Below are positions 1 to 10,861 of a stretch of 64,000 bases of DNA, piece by piece. The position numbers were made by a program, and so were the translations under genes. A model generated the notes under the pieces. That model ran no database searches, was not told the DNA's origin, and was given only the letters and a program-made list of their open reading frames with translations. This DNA is from Epinephelus fuscoguttatus (Eukaryota; Chordata; Actinopteri; Perciformes; Serranidae). Where the stretch lies: assembly GCF_011397635.1 (NCBI RefSeq), contig NC_064773.1, positions 24,926,949 through 24,990,948 of the forward strand. Direction: 5' to 3'. Numbering within the stretch: the first letter of the stretch is position 1; every line of letters starts with the position of its first letter.

Positions 1-1000
1 ACACTGCGCTGTCATTTGAACATCATCAAAGATACATCCGCTCTGAACGGTTAAAGAGAGAACAGCTCCCTCACATCACACAAGGCCCCGCTGAGCACAC
101 TTTTTAGCCCCTTGCAGCCTGAACCAAATTGCCTTATCTTGTGTAGAAAACGACAGAGCTGCTATCACCAACGGGGATACTAAAACATTTAACTGACAGC
201 TTCCAATTACACACCTATTGATTACAGTAGATTTCTCCATCGCCCTCTCGCCTCTGCTATACCTATCATCTGTATCTTTCTTTGCCCTTCTTCAGATGAC
301 AAGATAGTGAGGCTGAACTGCCCTGCAGATCAAAATTTCAAGTCCTGTTTTTTGGAGAGTAAAAAGAGAAAAAAAATTACACAGAACGGCAGAGCGAACC
401 AGAGTGTAGTACCCAAAGAGCCTGGCTGACAATAATTGCAGCAAAGAGTGGTAATGGCTCACAATTGCACTCGTACGCTTTGTACCCTGTGATCAAAAAG
501 GCTGTGAGCATTTTTACAGTAACGTTTAACTGCAAAATGGCACACATGCCAGCCTTTATGTAGGTTTTCAAAGGCTACAGAAATGTATATGGTTGCATGT
601 TAATGTATTTTTTTTTTTACAAGCTGTGCAGGTAGCTTTTCCATCCTCACTGCTCCCCTATTTCCCTCATTGCAAAAATTAGAAATAAAAATAAAACTAG
701 ATGAAATAATTGTTCACTCTGGCCCGCTCTATCTGGATGACCCTGATATTTTTGTACCATAAAAAATCCCACAGCCTGGTCAGCCAACTGCGCTCCCCCT
801 GACAGAACTGTGCTTACAAGCGGAATGCAAACGACATAATTGGCTATGTAAAACTCTTGCTCTATTAGACGAGGGGAGCATGGTGCCTGATAGCCTTCAT
901 CACCACTAAAGCTCTTCATTAATCTCCATCCACAAGGTCAAGGAGTTGCCCTGTACAAGACAAATGAATTAAAGCTCCGCCATTAAGAAATGAACCTTGT
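1..1000. other. Unique noncoding sequence, possible conserved noncoding elements
   Basis: There is no plausible coding frame, RNA gene or repeat signature. The stretches near 440-560 and 700-910 have balanced composition, no simple repeats and no resemblance to the transposon families elsewhere in the window, which is how conserved regulatory DNA in fish gene deserts usually looks. Conservation cannot be tested here, so this is a composition-based guess. Confidence 0.3.
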
Positions 1001-2180
1001 GTGACTGAACAGCAGGGGCGGCACGCAGATTTCTGGGAGACTGTTATCGTTGTAAGCTGTAGGGCAGCCCCCTGAAAGTTTAAAATTGGAATCATCACGA
1101 GATCCCTCAGTCGACCAGAGATTCTTCAAGTTGAGCAGTCAGTGTGCAGTGTATTTCTGGGGGTGTTTCAGTCCCCAGATTTAGCTCCAGGGTGAGCACT
1201 CCTCGCTTTCATGCTGCTCCACGGTAAGGGGAGATATGTGGATGCAGACCCAGGGTGCTGCTGTTATGGAAGCAAAGGAGGCATGACAAGCGTCACATAC
1301 ATAGCTCAATTCAGACCAAAACTTTGCAATGAGAAGAAACCGTTTTAGAATAATGCAGGAAAAAGTTCCAAAAGTGTGAACTAGCCCGTATTACCTCGAC
1401 TCAAGCCATCTGCGACTTAGCTGGACAAGTCAACACTTTCAGAACATAAGGCACGACACCTGTTTCCAAGTTAGTTACAAACTGGCCACAGACGATGTAT
1501 TCGCTTGCTGCAGCATTCTCTAACAACAGCCAGCCTTCCACCCACACCAAGCCAGAGTCAGTCTTAGTTACATCCCTGTGGCTGATGTCACATATGTCAG
1601 TCTCTGTCCTCACGGTGTGTCAAGGTCAGACGGTGACTGCTGCTGCATAGGGTATGTGTACGTCGCACACTGATACAGTCCACCTGAAGCGCAGGTCATT
1701 TTGTTTGCTTTGTTTCAACATCTAATCAGAACTAGAGATGCTACTGTAGTAAGTATCTCATTATCATTTAGAAGCTACAAATTATATTCAGCCACAAAAG
1801 CCTGAAAAGCTGCAAATTAAAATGGAAGTAGAGAGTGTGGCTGTTATGGCGATACATGTCTCGTCTTGCTGCACTGCTGTGAACTGTCAGGTTTTCAGAG
1901 CTTTGTAGATTGGCACACTGCAAGTAGTTGCAAAGTAGTTGCAAGTTTGAACTTGTCTCGTCGTTAATTTATGGTATGTTCTGGGCTTTACACAACAGTC
2001 AACCGGTAGTGTGATGTTTAACATACATGTTGGACCTCATTTTCTCCCCAGTTTGTGGACACTTTTGGCTGCTGTTCTTTTTCTCTGAGTTAGCCGCCAA
2101 CTGCTGTTAGCTGCTTTTTAAATCTCCCAGCATAGGGTTAAACACAGAGCATGTCGCCTAAACGTTACACCAATCCTATC
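1001..2180. other. Unique intergenic sequence
   Basis: No gene or RNA is supported. Short open frames here have no recognisable domain and no splice context. The last few hundred bases are the target region of the adjacent hAT insertion. Confidence 0.4.
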
Positions 2181-2188
2181 CTGCTGGC

Positions 2189-2743
2189 TAGGGATAGATC
2201 GATATGTATTTTTTAGGGCCAATGCCGATACCGATTTTTTTCCATCACCCTTAGCCAATGACCGATTATGGACTGCCGATTTTCTTGAGCCGATATTTGG
2301 GGCCGATACTGCTTTTGCTCCCTCAATTTACATCAAAAAAATGACACAATAACAAATATTACAGGTCTCAAGTTTAAAATAAGAAACATTTATTGAACAG
2401 TAAAAAATACTAAAACAAGATGGAAAGTTGAGGTAGAACAGGTAGAATATTATTATTATTATTATACATTCAAATAAAAAAAAAAGAGTTCAGTGCTCTT
2501 AAATCTTCCAGTAATGTCTTTATAAAATAAACAAATATTTAAACTGAAGCATAAATAAAACAACAACAACTACTGTACACAGTAGGATTCAACAGCTTTG
2601 TTCAACTTAACCACATACTTTCAAATGAAAAAAAGTGCCAGGGAAAAATAAATCAGTGAACCCATGCGCGTATCGGCCGATGCCGATACAAGTAAAAAAA
2701 AACAACTCAAATATCGGCCGGCAGATATATCGGTCTATCCTTA
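2189..2743. mobile_element. Non-autonomous hAT transposon (MITE), 555 bp
   Basis: The element begins TAGGGATAGATCGATAT and ends with the imperfect reverse complement (CGGTCTATCCTTA). It is flanked on both sides by the 8-bp duplication CTGCTGGC (2181-2188 and 2744-2751), the target-site length of hAT transposases. Repeated GCCGATAC-type subterminal motifs lie just inside both ends, as in many hAT elements where they may bind transposase. The interior is AT-rich and noncoding, with an ATT run at 2450-2465, so it would depend on a transposase supplied elsewhere. The duplication is perfect although the terminal repeats already differ. Confidence 0.85.
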
Positions 2744-2751
2744 CTGCTGGC

Positions 2752-4557
2752 TGTCTCTTTTACACAGACATCAGTTTGATGCTGTTACTACCTTTGCTGT
2801 CGGGCTTAAATGCAAGACAACTCTGTCTCCCATTCTGTGATTGTACCTTTTATCAAGAACATCGAGGTGGAATAATGGCACGACATTACCACCTTGAACA
2901 GGCAGCATAAAAGGGGCTTGAGAAAGACAGTGGCAGCTGTCTGGAGGAAACAAGACTGTCCAGTCAGGCTTTGAGAGTGTGTTATTTTCTGCCTTTTGTT
3001 TAGAAGTGGTGAATCTGCAGTAGACAGCAACTTAATGCAATACAGTCTGTATATCTCTTTGATCTCTAGTGAACATTGCACATTTTCTATCCATGGTAAG
3101 CCTAGTTAGCCCACATTGGCTCGAGGGTCTACATTGGCTTGTTCATTATATTTCTTCGCTGTCACCCTGAATGTCCTGCTGAACCCCATTCAACGTCTCC
3201 AACTCTATATAGAAAAAAAAAAGGAATGAATAGTTGAATATTTGTATTGGACAGCCAAATCTGACTTGGCTGATAACTCTGAGCTGGGTACAGCCCTAGT
3301 AAGCTGCAATGTACTTTTTTTTTTCTAGCTAAAAAAAGAGACCGTGATTTTGTTTGAAAAGTTGTGATCAAGATGTCAGTGCATGTCTCCCGTGTCCTCA
3401 TGTTGCGTGCAGAGGTCTTACTCCGTTGTTCTTGCTTTGAAGATCCCTAAAGCTTCAAACCCCCAAGAAAACTCAACTGCTTCGTCCAAATGCAGTAAAC
3501 AACAACTCTGGGCATTAGCAGAGCTTTTATGTGCACAGCGTCTGACCCTGAAATAATTCCCCCTTCCACCAAACCAGGCTTCTACTCAGTGGTAAAGGTT
3601 AGCCTCCGAGCCAGCATTTAATGTGGAGGAAAAATATTGTGCGCCTACACAAATAAATCAAAATGCATTTAGGACAGGTCTGCACCAGGAGCACACTGCA
3701 CACACACATTCACTATCTCCCTCCTGTGAGTACTGTAAGCAGCTAACACAAAAGCTGCATTGATCACATCAGAAATTCTTGCTTTTATTCCCTCTCATAT
3801 CCTCAGAGGCCCCCTTCCCTCTATAAGTGTGCATGTGGGTGTGTAAGTGAAAGTGTTTGCCCTTTTCCGACCAGTTTTTTAATCAAGTTCTGCTAATGGC
3901 AGATGAAATGAACACATTCCAATGGCCAACTCCTCCAGTGTATCAATAGGTCCAGGTCAGCTGCAGGGCACTCACCCTTCTGAAAGACACTCACTTATTA
4001 AGGCCTGTGATCGAAAGTGCTTTGGCTGATGATAAGATGGGGTTATATTCATGAAATACGCCTCTTTAATAAATCCTCTCCCATCTGCCTAAATAGATGC
4101 TTTTGAGCTATTACATCTTGTCCTCAGAGGACAAGGGGAATCGAAATCTTAATGGGGCCGGATTACCGCCGTCGTTGTCGGGAGGTTTTAATGACGGACA
4201 TTTTGCAGGAGAAATGACCAGAGAAAAATTGGTGAGACTTGGAAGGAGAACAAGGCCGAGAGGCAAGTGGTCTAACCTCAATTATATGTGCGCCCCTCGA
4301 GCAGTGGCTTTGCTCGAGTTTGTACCGCACCTTACACACATACGTGCACTCATGGCTTTATGCATGCATGTTTGTGCACATGCACTACTCAGGCACGTGC
4401 ACATGCACACACTTACAAAGTAGATATTATCACGTTGGGGAATATCAGAGAAGCTTTGTCTGTTAAAATTAGTTTAATCTATTTTTTTTGCTCAAAGGGA
4501 AACACAACTGACTTTACACATCAATATCAGTGTACTACTCAGCATGGATGGATTACT
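2752..4557. other. Unique intergenic sequence with a possible conserved element at 3950-4260
   Basis: No gene is supported; overlapping short frames at 4097-4641 run through CA/TG-rich sequence and look like chance. The block 3950-4260 is compositionally even and includes a palindromic stretch around 4120-4135 (CCTCAGAGGACAAGG). It resembles conserved noncoding DNA, without proof. Confidence 0.3.
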
Positions 4558-4678
4558 GAACAGGCCTACCAGGCACAGACCCAGGGGCCCAAAGTGTCAG
4601 GGGGGCCCTGGCCTTCACTTACAAATTGTCATTCAAATTAACACATACACAGCCAGAGGAGACTCCAAATGACCACTA

Positions 4679-5235
4679 ATACCCCTTTTCCACCAAAACT
4701 AAGGCGTGTACGTGGGGTTTTTAAACACAGGTGCGAGCGCGTTCACACTGCCAGTCGATCAGAGCTGTATTCACAGCTCTGCAGCAGACAAATATGCCTT
4801 TGTGCGTTCATGTTTTTTTGTGTTAAACATCATGGACAGGCTGGAAAACAGGCCGGTGAAAACTTAATGGTGGTCAATTCTCTTTATATTTTCATCCATT
4901 CATTTCCTTAATTGCTTATCCTGTTAGGGGCCACCAGGGGGCTGGAGCCTATCCCATCTGACAGTTTTGACTTTTTATATATCTCTTACTTATTCAGACT
5001 ATCTTTCAAAGTCGGTGCAGATTACTTGAGATCGATGTTTGAGTACCGCTTAGAGACTAACGGTATTTTGTGTATGTTGCATCTCACCAGTAAAGGAGCT
5101 AAAATTAGCACGTTCACCCAGGTGTTGTATTCCCATCAAGCAATAAATATTTGACGCGGGCGTGAATGCCAATTAAAACCATTCCCAATGCATTAAAACC
5201 CAGATATTAGCAGGTGTTAGCTTTTTTATCTGTTG
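4679..5235. mobile_element. Insertion inside the composite repeat, with a V-SINE tail fragment
   Basis: The sequence from CCCCTTTTCCACCAAAAC onwards interrupts the composite repeat between its left cap and its ACACAAA array. At 4893-4965 it contains CTTATCCTGTTAGGGGCC and GGGGGCTGGAGCCTATCCCA, matching the end region of the SINE copies at 10.35 and 33.85 kb. It has no coding capacity. Both borders are approximate. Confidence 0.45.
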
Positions 5236-5249
5236 TGGGAGAGGGGCTA

Positions 5250-5850
5250 CAGAGACACATAACACAAAAACCAAAAAGAAAAACAAGTACTAATAGACAT
5301 CAAACAACTACAAAGAGATTCAAAACGACTTAAAATAGATGCAAAGTAATCACAAAGGGACACAAAATGACTACAAAGCAACACTAAACGACTGAAATAG
5401 ACACAAAATTACCCCAGAGACACAAATTACATCACAAAAAGAAAAAAATCAATCACAGAGACACAAAACAACAACAAAAAAGACACAAAGGCGTCCTCAA
5501 AAGGGACACAAAACTACAAAGCAACAGTTTATGACCAAAATAGACACAAAATTACATCAAAGAGACACAAGCAACTACAAAAGACACAAAACAACCAGAG
5601 ACAGAAAAGGACCACAAAGCAACAATAAACGACCAAAAGAGACACAAAATTACTTCAAAGAGACCCAAACAACTACAAAAAGACACAAAACAACTAAAAA
5701 TAGATGCAAAACAACCACAAAGTGAAACAAAACTACTAAAAGTAAACGCAAAATGACCAAAACAGACACAAAATTACATCAAAGAGACCCAAACAACTAC
5801 AAAAGACAGAAAATGACCACAAAGACACACAAAACCACCACAAAGTCTGT
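5250..5850. repeat. Degenerate tandem array of ACACAAA/ACTACAAAG units
   Basis: Units of about 25-30 bp of the form AGACACAAAACNACTACAAA repeat for some 600 bp with many substitutions. One strand is almost free of T-rich runs and codes only low-complexity Lys/Thr/Gln frames (for example 5531-5725), which are not genes. Confidence 0.85.
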
Positions 5851-5945
5851 GTGTCTTGTTCCAATGCAGGAGAGGTGGTGGGGCATTCTGCATATCTGTG
5901 CCCAGGGGCTCATTGTCTCACAATCTGCCCATGCTGCTCAGGTTA

Positions 5946-6839
5946 ACGATTTGTTTTCTATGATTTTCTTTTTTATTTTAATACAGGTTAAAGTGTAATC
6001 ATTTTTCTCAGTGCAAAGTGTCCTTTATGGTTTGCTGATGTTTGATGATGAAGATATTACCTTATGAAAAACCACCCCAGTGTAGAAAGTTATGTACAGC
6101 AGCATTAGCTATAGACATAGGCAGGTTTGATGGTGTGCCAGAAGAAAAAAAAACAAGACATGAAAAGGTTCTTTTCATGATGATTTAAAGGTTCCCAGCG
6201 GAGTTTTGTTGTAAACAAACAGTTCTGTTTACATTAATTTTAATACTCGCAAAAATGCACTGTCTGTATCACTGAGGTCTAACAAATGTGTTTTCCTTCC
6301 TCCAAACACGTTTGTAAATCCATTTTTTAAAAATAATTTAAAACTGTGCAAGTTGTATGTGGGCCTTGGGGATCTTGGGAAATAATCCCTCATGATGTCA
6401 TCGGGATTATCTGGTTTGGGTTCAAAGACTACAATTATTAGTGTTATTTTACACAGAAAGCTTGTGTTACAAAGCTTGCAGTCTTAAAGCATCAGGCAAA
6501 GAGGGTCAAACAAGATGTATATCAAATTTTATTATGTTAAGTGTAGGATCCAGGCTGCCTTTTTGGAGCTTGGCCCACACGAGGGACAAAAAGTCAGGAT
6601 ATCTGCAGCTTCAATTTTGACTCTTCTTCTCCTCCTCTCTCTCATAAGTCGTCCAACTCTATTAAAATGCAGTAAAGCTAACTTGATTAGTCATTTAACA
6701 GACTTGCCTGAATAATCTAAGAGTGTCTATTTGCACCTCGGGTGAGAATTGTCATTGCACACATCCCAGCAACAGGTTATTGTGGATCCCACTGCAAGCT
6801 GTTAACAGCACACACTCGTCAGACATGTTGAGGTTGGAA
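5946..6839. other. Unique intergenic sequence
   Basis: Moderately AT-rich sequence with a TTTTTTATTTT-type run near 5970 and no gene, RNA or clear repeat. Confidence 0.4.
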
Positions 6840-7020
6840 GTGGCGTTGGTGGATTTGTGGATAGAGCAGGCGCCACATGTACAAAGGCTTTGTCCTTGTT
6901 GCAGCCTCCAGAGTTCGATTCCAGCCTGCGGCCCTTTGCTGCGCGTCATTCCCTCTCTCTCTACCCCTTTCACACTACAGCTCTCCTATCATTAAAGGCA
7001 AAAAATGCCCAAAAAATAAT
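6840..7020 (+). mobile_element. tRNA-derived SINE
   Basis: A tRNA-like head starts GTGGCGTTGGTGG with a box A-like region at the 5' side, and a box B (GAGTTCGATTCC, 6911-6922) lies about 70 bp in. Then comes a CT-rich body (CATTCCCTCTCTCTC) and a 3' end TTAAAGGCAAAAAATGCCC followed by A-rich sequence. This arrangement is typical of RNA polymerase III-driven fish SINEs mobilised by a partner LINE. Diverged, with no clear target duplication. Confidence 0.75.
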
Positions 7021-7179
7021 CTTTAAGAAAGTGGTTAGGATTAGGGAAAAGAGGTTATAGATAGGGCTAGTACTCATCAATGTTGGATAGTCTCTGAGAT
7101 TAAACTGGTAAATTTACAAAAAACAAAAAACAAAAAATAAAATACTGCCAGAAAGTCAGGTGACATAGTATAACGAGTA

Positions 7180-7860
7180 AGGTTTCCCCTCTAATGGTCA
7201 AACGTTAGTTGACTAGAAAGGTCATTAGTCGGCAAGATGTCACTGGTTGCTTAGTCAAACAAATCAAAACGTTAATTTGAAAGGACAGACGCAGGAAGTG
7301 GCCACGCTCAGCAGTCAGACAGGAGTCAGGTTAATTTACAGGGCTGATACCTGCGGTTATCACACAGGCTAGTTAATAACATGTCGGGCAGGAAATCCAA
7401 AGTGTGGGATCATTTTGAGAAGGTGAAGGACGAACCCAAGGTGATATGTAAACTTATCTTCACTGGTCGACTACAAACATGACGTATCATCTGAAACATG
7501 GAAGTAGCTCCATGCCCATTAGCCACTTAGCACAATCATTAATGCTTTGCCGACAGCGTCATTAACAGGCAGCTCACTCAGTGTGTGACGTGCACTTGTA
7601 GATAAAATACAGGCCAATATTAATGAAGGTTCATTAGTACAGTTTTGTATTTCTCTGTAATGTAGCACAGTGTTAACAATGTTACTGATACTATTCTTTC
7701 TCACACCTTCAACTCAAACCATTGTGTTGCCCCGCCCAAAATATATAATTTATTAATTAAATTAATACTGTAAACATGCAGGCGACCAGTGGACTGTGGA
7801 TGGTGCTAAATGACAACTATTGGTCGACTAGGAAAATTCTTAGTCGGTGGCAGCTCTAAT
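7180..7860 (+). mobile_element. Degenerate hAT element with BED-finger remnant
   Basis: The end regions carry GACTAG/AGTCGG motifs (7205-7240 and 7822-7850), in opposite orientation on the two sides, of the kind seen near the termini of fish hAT elements. The interior encodes a broken BED zinc finger, the usual N-terminal DNA-binding domain of hAT transposases. CTCTAAT occurs just outside both ends and could be a decayed 8-bp duplication. The catalytic domain is absent, so this is an internally deleted derivative. Confidence 0.55.
7381..7524 (+). pseudogene. Broken BED-type zinc finger of a hAT transposase
   Basis: Starting at ATG 7381 the frame reads MSGRKSKVWDHFEKVKDEPK and then VICKL, the characteristic start of transposase BED fingers (W-D-HF, then C-x2-C). 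The second cysteine of the CxxC pair is replaced by isoleucine, and the frame ends at a TGA. In another frame directly downstream the continuation TTNMTYHLKHGS supplies the His-containing half of the finger. So a frameshift separates the Cys and His halves and the finger cannot fold. No catalytic RNase H-like domain follows; the next 300 bp are AT-rich. I infer a fossil of the transposase first exon. Confidence 0.65.
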
Positions 7861-8109
7861 AAATAGTGACACAGTCTATGGAGGGAGTAAGACATGGTGC
7901 GTGAGTGGTTTAGGCACAGGACTTTCACAAGAGACTGGAATTTGGGTTCCACATGAGTCAACGTTGGCTTATTATTTTTAGATCTCAGGATGTATAAAGC
8001 TGCTAAATGCACGCTGTGTACATTAACTTTAGCAGACCAGCTGAATGGACCTGTTCACGTTAACATCATATTTCAAAGTTGCTAGGACGCCCAAGAATCA
8101 TGGAAGAAT

Positions 8110-8940
8110 TATTGAATGGGCTACCATTCTGTAAAATCAGCTGTTAAAAACCTGCATCTTTCTTTCAGTACCTCTCAAAATGCACTTAGAAATCTCAAAC
8201 TTGTATTAAAAGCCAGTAAAACAAAATGTGTGCTGTGCTCCAGAGCCAAAACCATTAACTACAGTACTCTCCAAATCTGCACTTTAAATGGTACAGTTAT
8301 AAATATTTAGATATCTGGATTGATGACAAACTCATCTTCAAACCACATATGGATGCACTAACAAAACTATTAAAAATTAAGCTCCTTTTTTATACAGAAA
8401 AAAAGTTTTGTTTTCCTTTATCTCATACAAAGAAGACTGTGGAAGCAATCTTTCTGTCAATGCTAGATTACGGTGATGCGATTTATCAAGGCAACATCCA
8501 CTCTTATCCTCCTTAATAAAGTCTACCATTCAGTCCTTAGATTTATAACCGGAGATATCTATGGCACTCACTGTTTTCTTTATCAAAAAAATGGTCTGGC
8601 CTTTTCTTTCTATTAGAAGAGACCAGCATTTGTTTTTATTTATTTTTCAAGGACTTTTTCAGAAACTGTCCTCATATCTGACGTCAATTTTGGGCTGGAG
8701 AGTTGAAACACATAACACGTGCTCACAGGACTAGTTAGTGCTGCAGGTTCCTAGAGCTAACACTGATTTGGGAAAGACTGCTTTTAGATTTTTTGACCCA
8801 TACACTTGAAAGAAAGTGCAGTGAACCTTGAAGCTTGATACACTGGTTCCAGTGGATCAATTCAGAAATCAAGTCAAAATCCTGACTGATTTTTAATACT
8901 TGGATAAAACAAGTATCCAGAACCGACAACATACTTTTTA
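8110..8940 (+). mobile_element. LINE relic: C-terminal part of a reverse transcriptase ORF
   Basis: The frame from about 8125 reads NALRNLKLVLKASKTKCVL, then a broken YLGIWIDDKL, then a segment ending LDYGDAIYQ, the post-catalytic palm/thumb segment of non-LTR retrotransposon polymerases. Downstream the homology continues with stops and frameshifts (VYHSVLRFITGD, and near 8760 GKTAFRFFDPYTW). The copy is truncated upstream of the catalytic motifs, as expected from incomplete reverse transcription, and has no intact frame. The matching 3' tail may be the piece at 10.74-10.85 kb, displaced by later insertions. Confidence 0.75.
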
Positions 8941-9094
8941 TGAGTACAAGGGATGATCTGAAGCTTAATTCTCAGACTGTGTTGTCAATAATTTTACAAT
9001 GAATTATAAATATATACAACTTGTTATATATAATGGCAACTTCAGGTAAGGTTCCACCCACTTTCGATTTAAGCCACACTGAATTTTAATAAAC
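8941..9094. other. AT-rich sequence, probably 3' region of the preceding LINE
   Basis: No feature beyond AT richness; its position between the LINE frame and the inserted L2-like element suggests an untranslated part of that LINE. Confidence 0.3.
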
Positions 9095-10150
9095 ATAATA
9101 ATTACATTTTATTTCTGGGTGCCTTCCATGACACTCAAGGTTGCCTTACAGAGTAAAATACAGTACAAGATAATTCAACATTTTACAACAAACAAACATC
9201 AGTTTAAAAAGCAAACAAAACAAACATAAACAAAACATCTACCCACTCAAAGAGAGAAGGAAAGCCTGAACAGGTGAGTTTTCAGCCTGGATTTAAAGTG
9301 TTGTAGTGAATCAATATTTCGGAGGTCAGGGGGAATGCATTCCAGAGTTGGGGAGAAGAGCAGCTGAATACTTGCCCCCCATGGTAGTGAGGCGAACGGA
9401 GGGGGCAGTGAGGTGAATAGAAGAAGAGGATCTGAGGGTGCGAGCAGGTATGGTGATAGGAAGGAGGTCAGAGAGGTACGGAGGGGCGAGGTTGTAGATG
9501 GCCTTGTAGCTTAGAAGTATAATCTTATAGTGGATGCAGTAGGTGATGGGGAGCCAATGGAGCTGCTGTAAGATGGGTGTGATATGACTAGTGGATGGGG
9601 TCCTAGTGATAATACAGGCGGTGGTATTCTGAACCATTTTTAGTTTATGGAGGATTTTCTGGATTGTCTGAGGGAGGGGCGCAGGCGGTTGATGTTGCGG
9701 ACATGAAAGTAGGCTGACCGGGTTATGTTGTTAATGTGGGATGAGAAGGAAAGCGTGCTGTCGAGGATGACACCCAGACTCTTTACCTGAGGGGAGAGGA
9801 GGATGGAAGAATTGTCGATCGATATGGTGAAACTGTGGGCTTTGGCTAGAGTGGATTTAGTGCTGATTAGTAACATTTCTGTTTTATCACCGTTTAATTT
9901 GAGGAAATTGCATGTGAACCAGAACTTTATTTCATGAAGGCAATCAGTAAGGAAGGAGGGAGGGAGGGTGGAGTCAGATTTGGAGGAGATGTAGAGCTGG
10001 GTGTCATCCACGTAGCAATGGAAGTTAATGTGGTTTTTACGGAAAATGTGACCAAGGGGGAGTAAGTAGATGATGAATAGCAGGGGCCCGAGGACAGAGC
10101 CCTGGGGCACACCTGTGGAGACTGGGAGGGGAATAAACACTGCCCATTCC
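9095..10150 (-). mobile_element. L2/Rex1-like non-LTR retrotransposon, 5' truncated
   Basis: Reading on the minus strand, the frame from about 10115 to 9640 contains [13 protein letters not shown] and the polymerase active site as CYVDDTQLY (YVDD in place of the usual YADD), followed by [12 protein letters not shown] and the VKSLGVILD motif. A second frame, 9637-9326, continues TTACIITRTPSTSHITPIL, LHWLPI and NLAPPYLSDLL. Roughly 30 residues expected between the two parts are missing and the frame shifts there. The C-terminal SRLKTHLF is in yet another frame near 9290-9260. The 3' end (minus strand, 9160-9095) reads TTGAGTGTCATGGAAGGC then AATAAAATGTAATTATTAT, an L2-type tail with short terminal repeats. 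It is dead. It seems to have inserted in or beside the plus-strand LINE. Confidence 0.85.
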
Positions 10151-10228
10151 AAGTACAAATACGGATACAAATAATTTAGTTGGTTGAACAGATACAGATA
10201 GACACAGATACCGATAATGTGTACTTGC
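10141..10228. mobile_element. hAT terminus fragment
   Basis: GATACAGATAGACACAGATACCGATAATG followed by GCTTATCCCTA resembles a hAT right end with GATACCGATA subterminal motifs. Only one end is visible. Confidence 0.35.
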
Positions 10229-10344
10229 TTATCCCTATAATTCTAACTGTGATTTTATAAACCTAGTTTTAATTAACCTATTATTGTATCATATTACTGT
10301 GCTTCATTATTTTTATGATTTTTTAAAAATAACTGTATTTACTA

Positions 10345-10721
10345 CAGGGCGGCACGGTGGTGTGGTGGTTAGCACTCTCGCCTCACAGCAAGAGGGTTGC
10401 CGGTTCGATCCCGGGCGTGGGAGCCCTTCTGCGCGGAGCTTGCATGTTCTCCCCGTGTCAGTGTGGGTTCTCTCCGGGCACTCCGGCTTCCTCCCACAGT
10501 CCAAAGACATGCAGATTGGGGACTAGGTTAACTGATAACTCTAAATTGTCCATAGGTGTGAATGTGAGCATGAATGGTTGTTTGTCTCTATGTGTCAGCC
10601 CTGCGATAGTCTGGCGACCTGTCAGGGTGTGCCCTGCCTCTTGCCCGATGTCAGCTGGGATAGGCTCCAGCCCCCCCGCGACCCTCAAGAGGATGAAGCA
10701 GTTAGAAGATGAATGAATGAA
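10345..10721 (+). mobile_element. V-SINE-like tRNA-derived SINE, full length
   Basis: The head carries GTGGTGTGGTGGTTAGCAC (box A region) and box B GGTTCGATCCC at 10402-10412. A central domain follows (GCATGTTCTCCCCGTGT, then CTCCGGCTTCCTCCCACAG), the conserved block of the vertebrate V-SINE group. The element ends with GGGATAGGCTCCAGCC and a GAATGAATGAATG tail. Perfect 11-bp target duplications TGTATTTACTA flank it (10334-10344 and 10722-10732), proving retroposition and indicating fairly recent insertion. The minus strand gives chance frames of about 100 codons that are not genes. Family name is from memory of the central motif. Confidence 0.88.
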
Positions 10722-10738
10722 TGTATTTACTAAAACCG

Positions 10739-10855
10739 ATATCGTACATTTTAAATTGTTCATTTTATGTCTTTCTTCAGGTACTCAGCTCTTTCTTGAA
10801 AATGAGATCTTGACCTCAACGGGACTTACCTGATTAAATAAAGGTTTATGTATTT
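10739..10855 (+). mobile_element. LINE 3' tail fragment
   Basis: TCTTGAAAATGAGATCTTGA and then CCTGATTAAATAAAGG is a common 3' untranslated end of fish non-LTR elements, with AATAAA near the terminus. It probably belongs to the plus-strand LINE at 8.11 kb, separated from it by the L2-like element and the SINE. That join is inference from orientation and order. Confidence 0.5.
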
Positions 10856-10861
10856 CTAGCA

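Larger units (their letters stand above)
4558..5945. mobile_element. Composite repeat: GGGGCCC-cap element with ACACAAA core (copy 1)
   Basis: The left cap (4560-4670) carries the motif CCCAGGGGCCCAAA followed by GGGGGGCCCTGG. The right cap (5850-5945) carries GTGTCTTG, then GCCCAGGGGCTCATTGTCTC. Between them lie a polypurine-like ACACAAA array and another inserted sequence. The same caps and core recur at 10.86-11.95 kb, so this is a dispersed family. No open frame or terminal inverted repeat lets me assign a superfamily. Confidence 0.6.

Noticed and set aside
5250..5850. CRISPR-like array; same for 25570-26450
   Set aside because: Units are contiguous and degenerate without unique spacers, in a vertebrate genome.
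5531..5998. Lys/Thr-rich small proteins
   Set aside because: By-products of the ACACAAA array.
9640..10170. The longest open frame of the window (176 codons) as a host gene
   Set aside because: It contains [10 protein letters not shown] and YVDDTQLY and is a reverse transcriptase fragment of an L2-like element.
10402..10412. tRNA gene (box B match); same for 6911-6922 and 15783-15793
   Set aside because: No cloverleaf can be closed and the matches continue into SINE bodies with SINE tails and, at 10.3 kb, target duplications.
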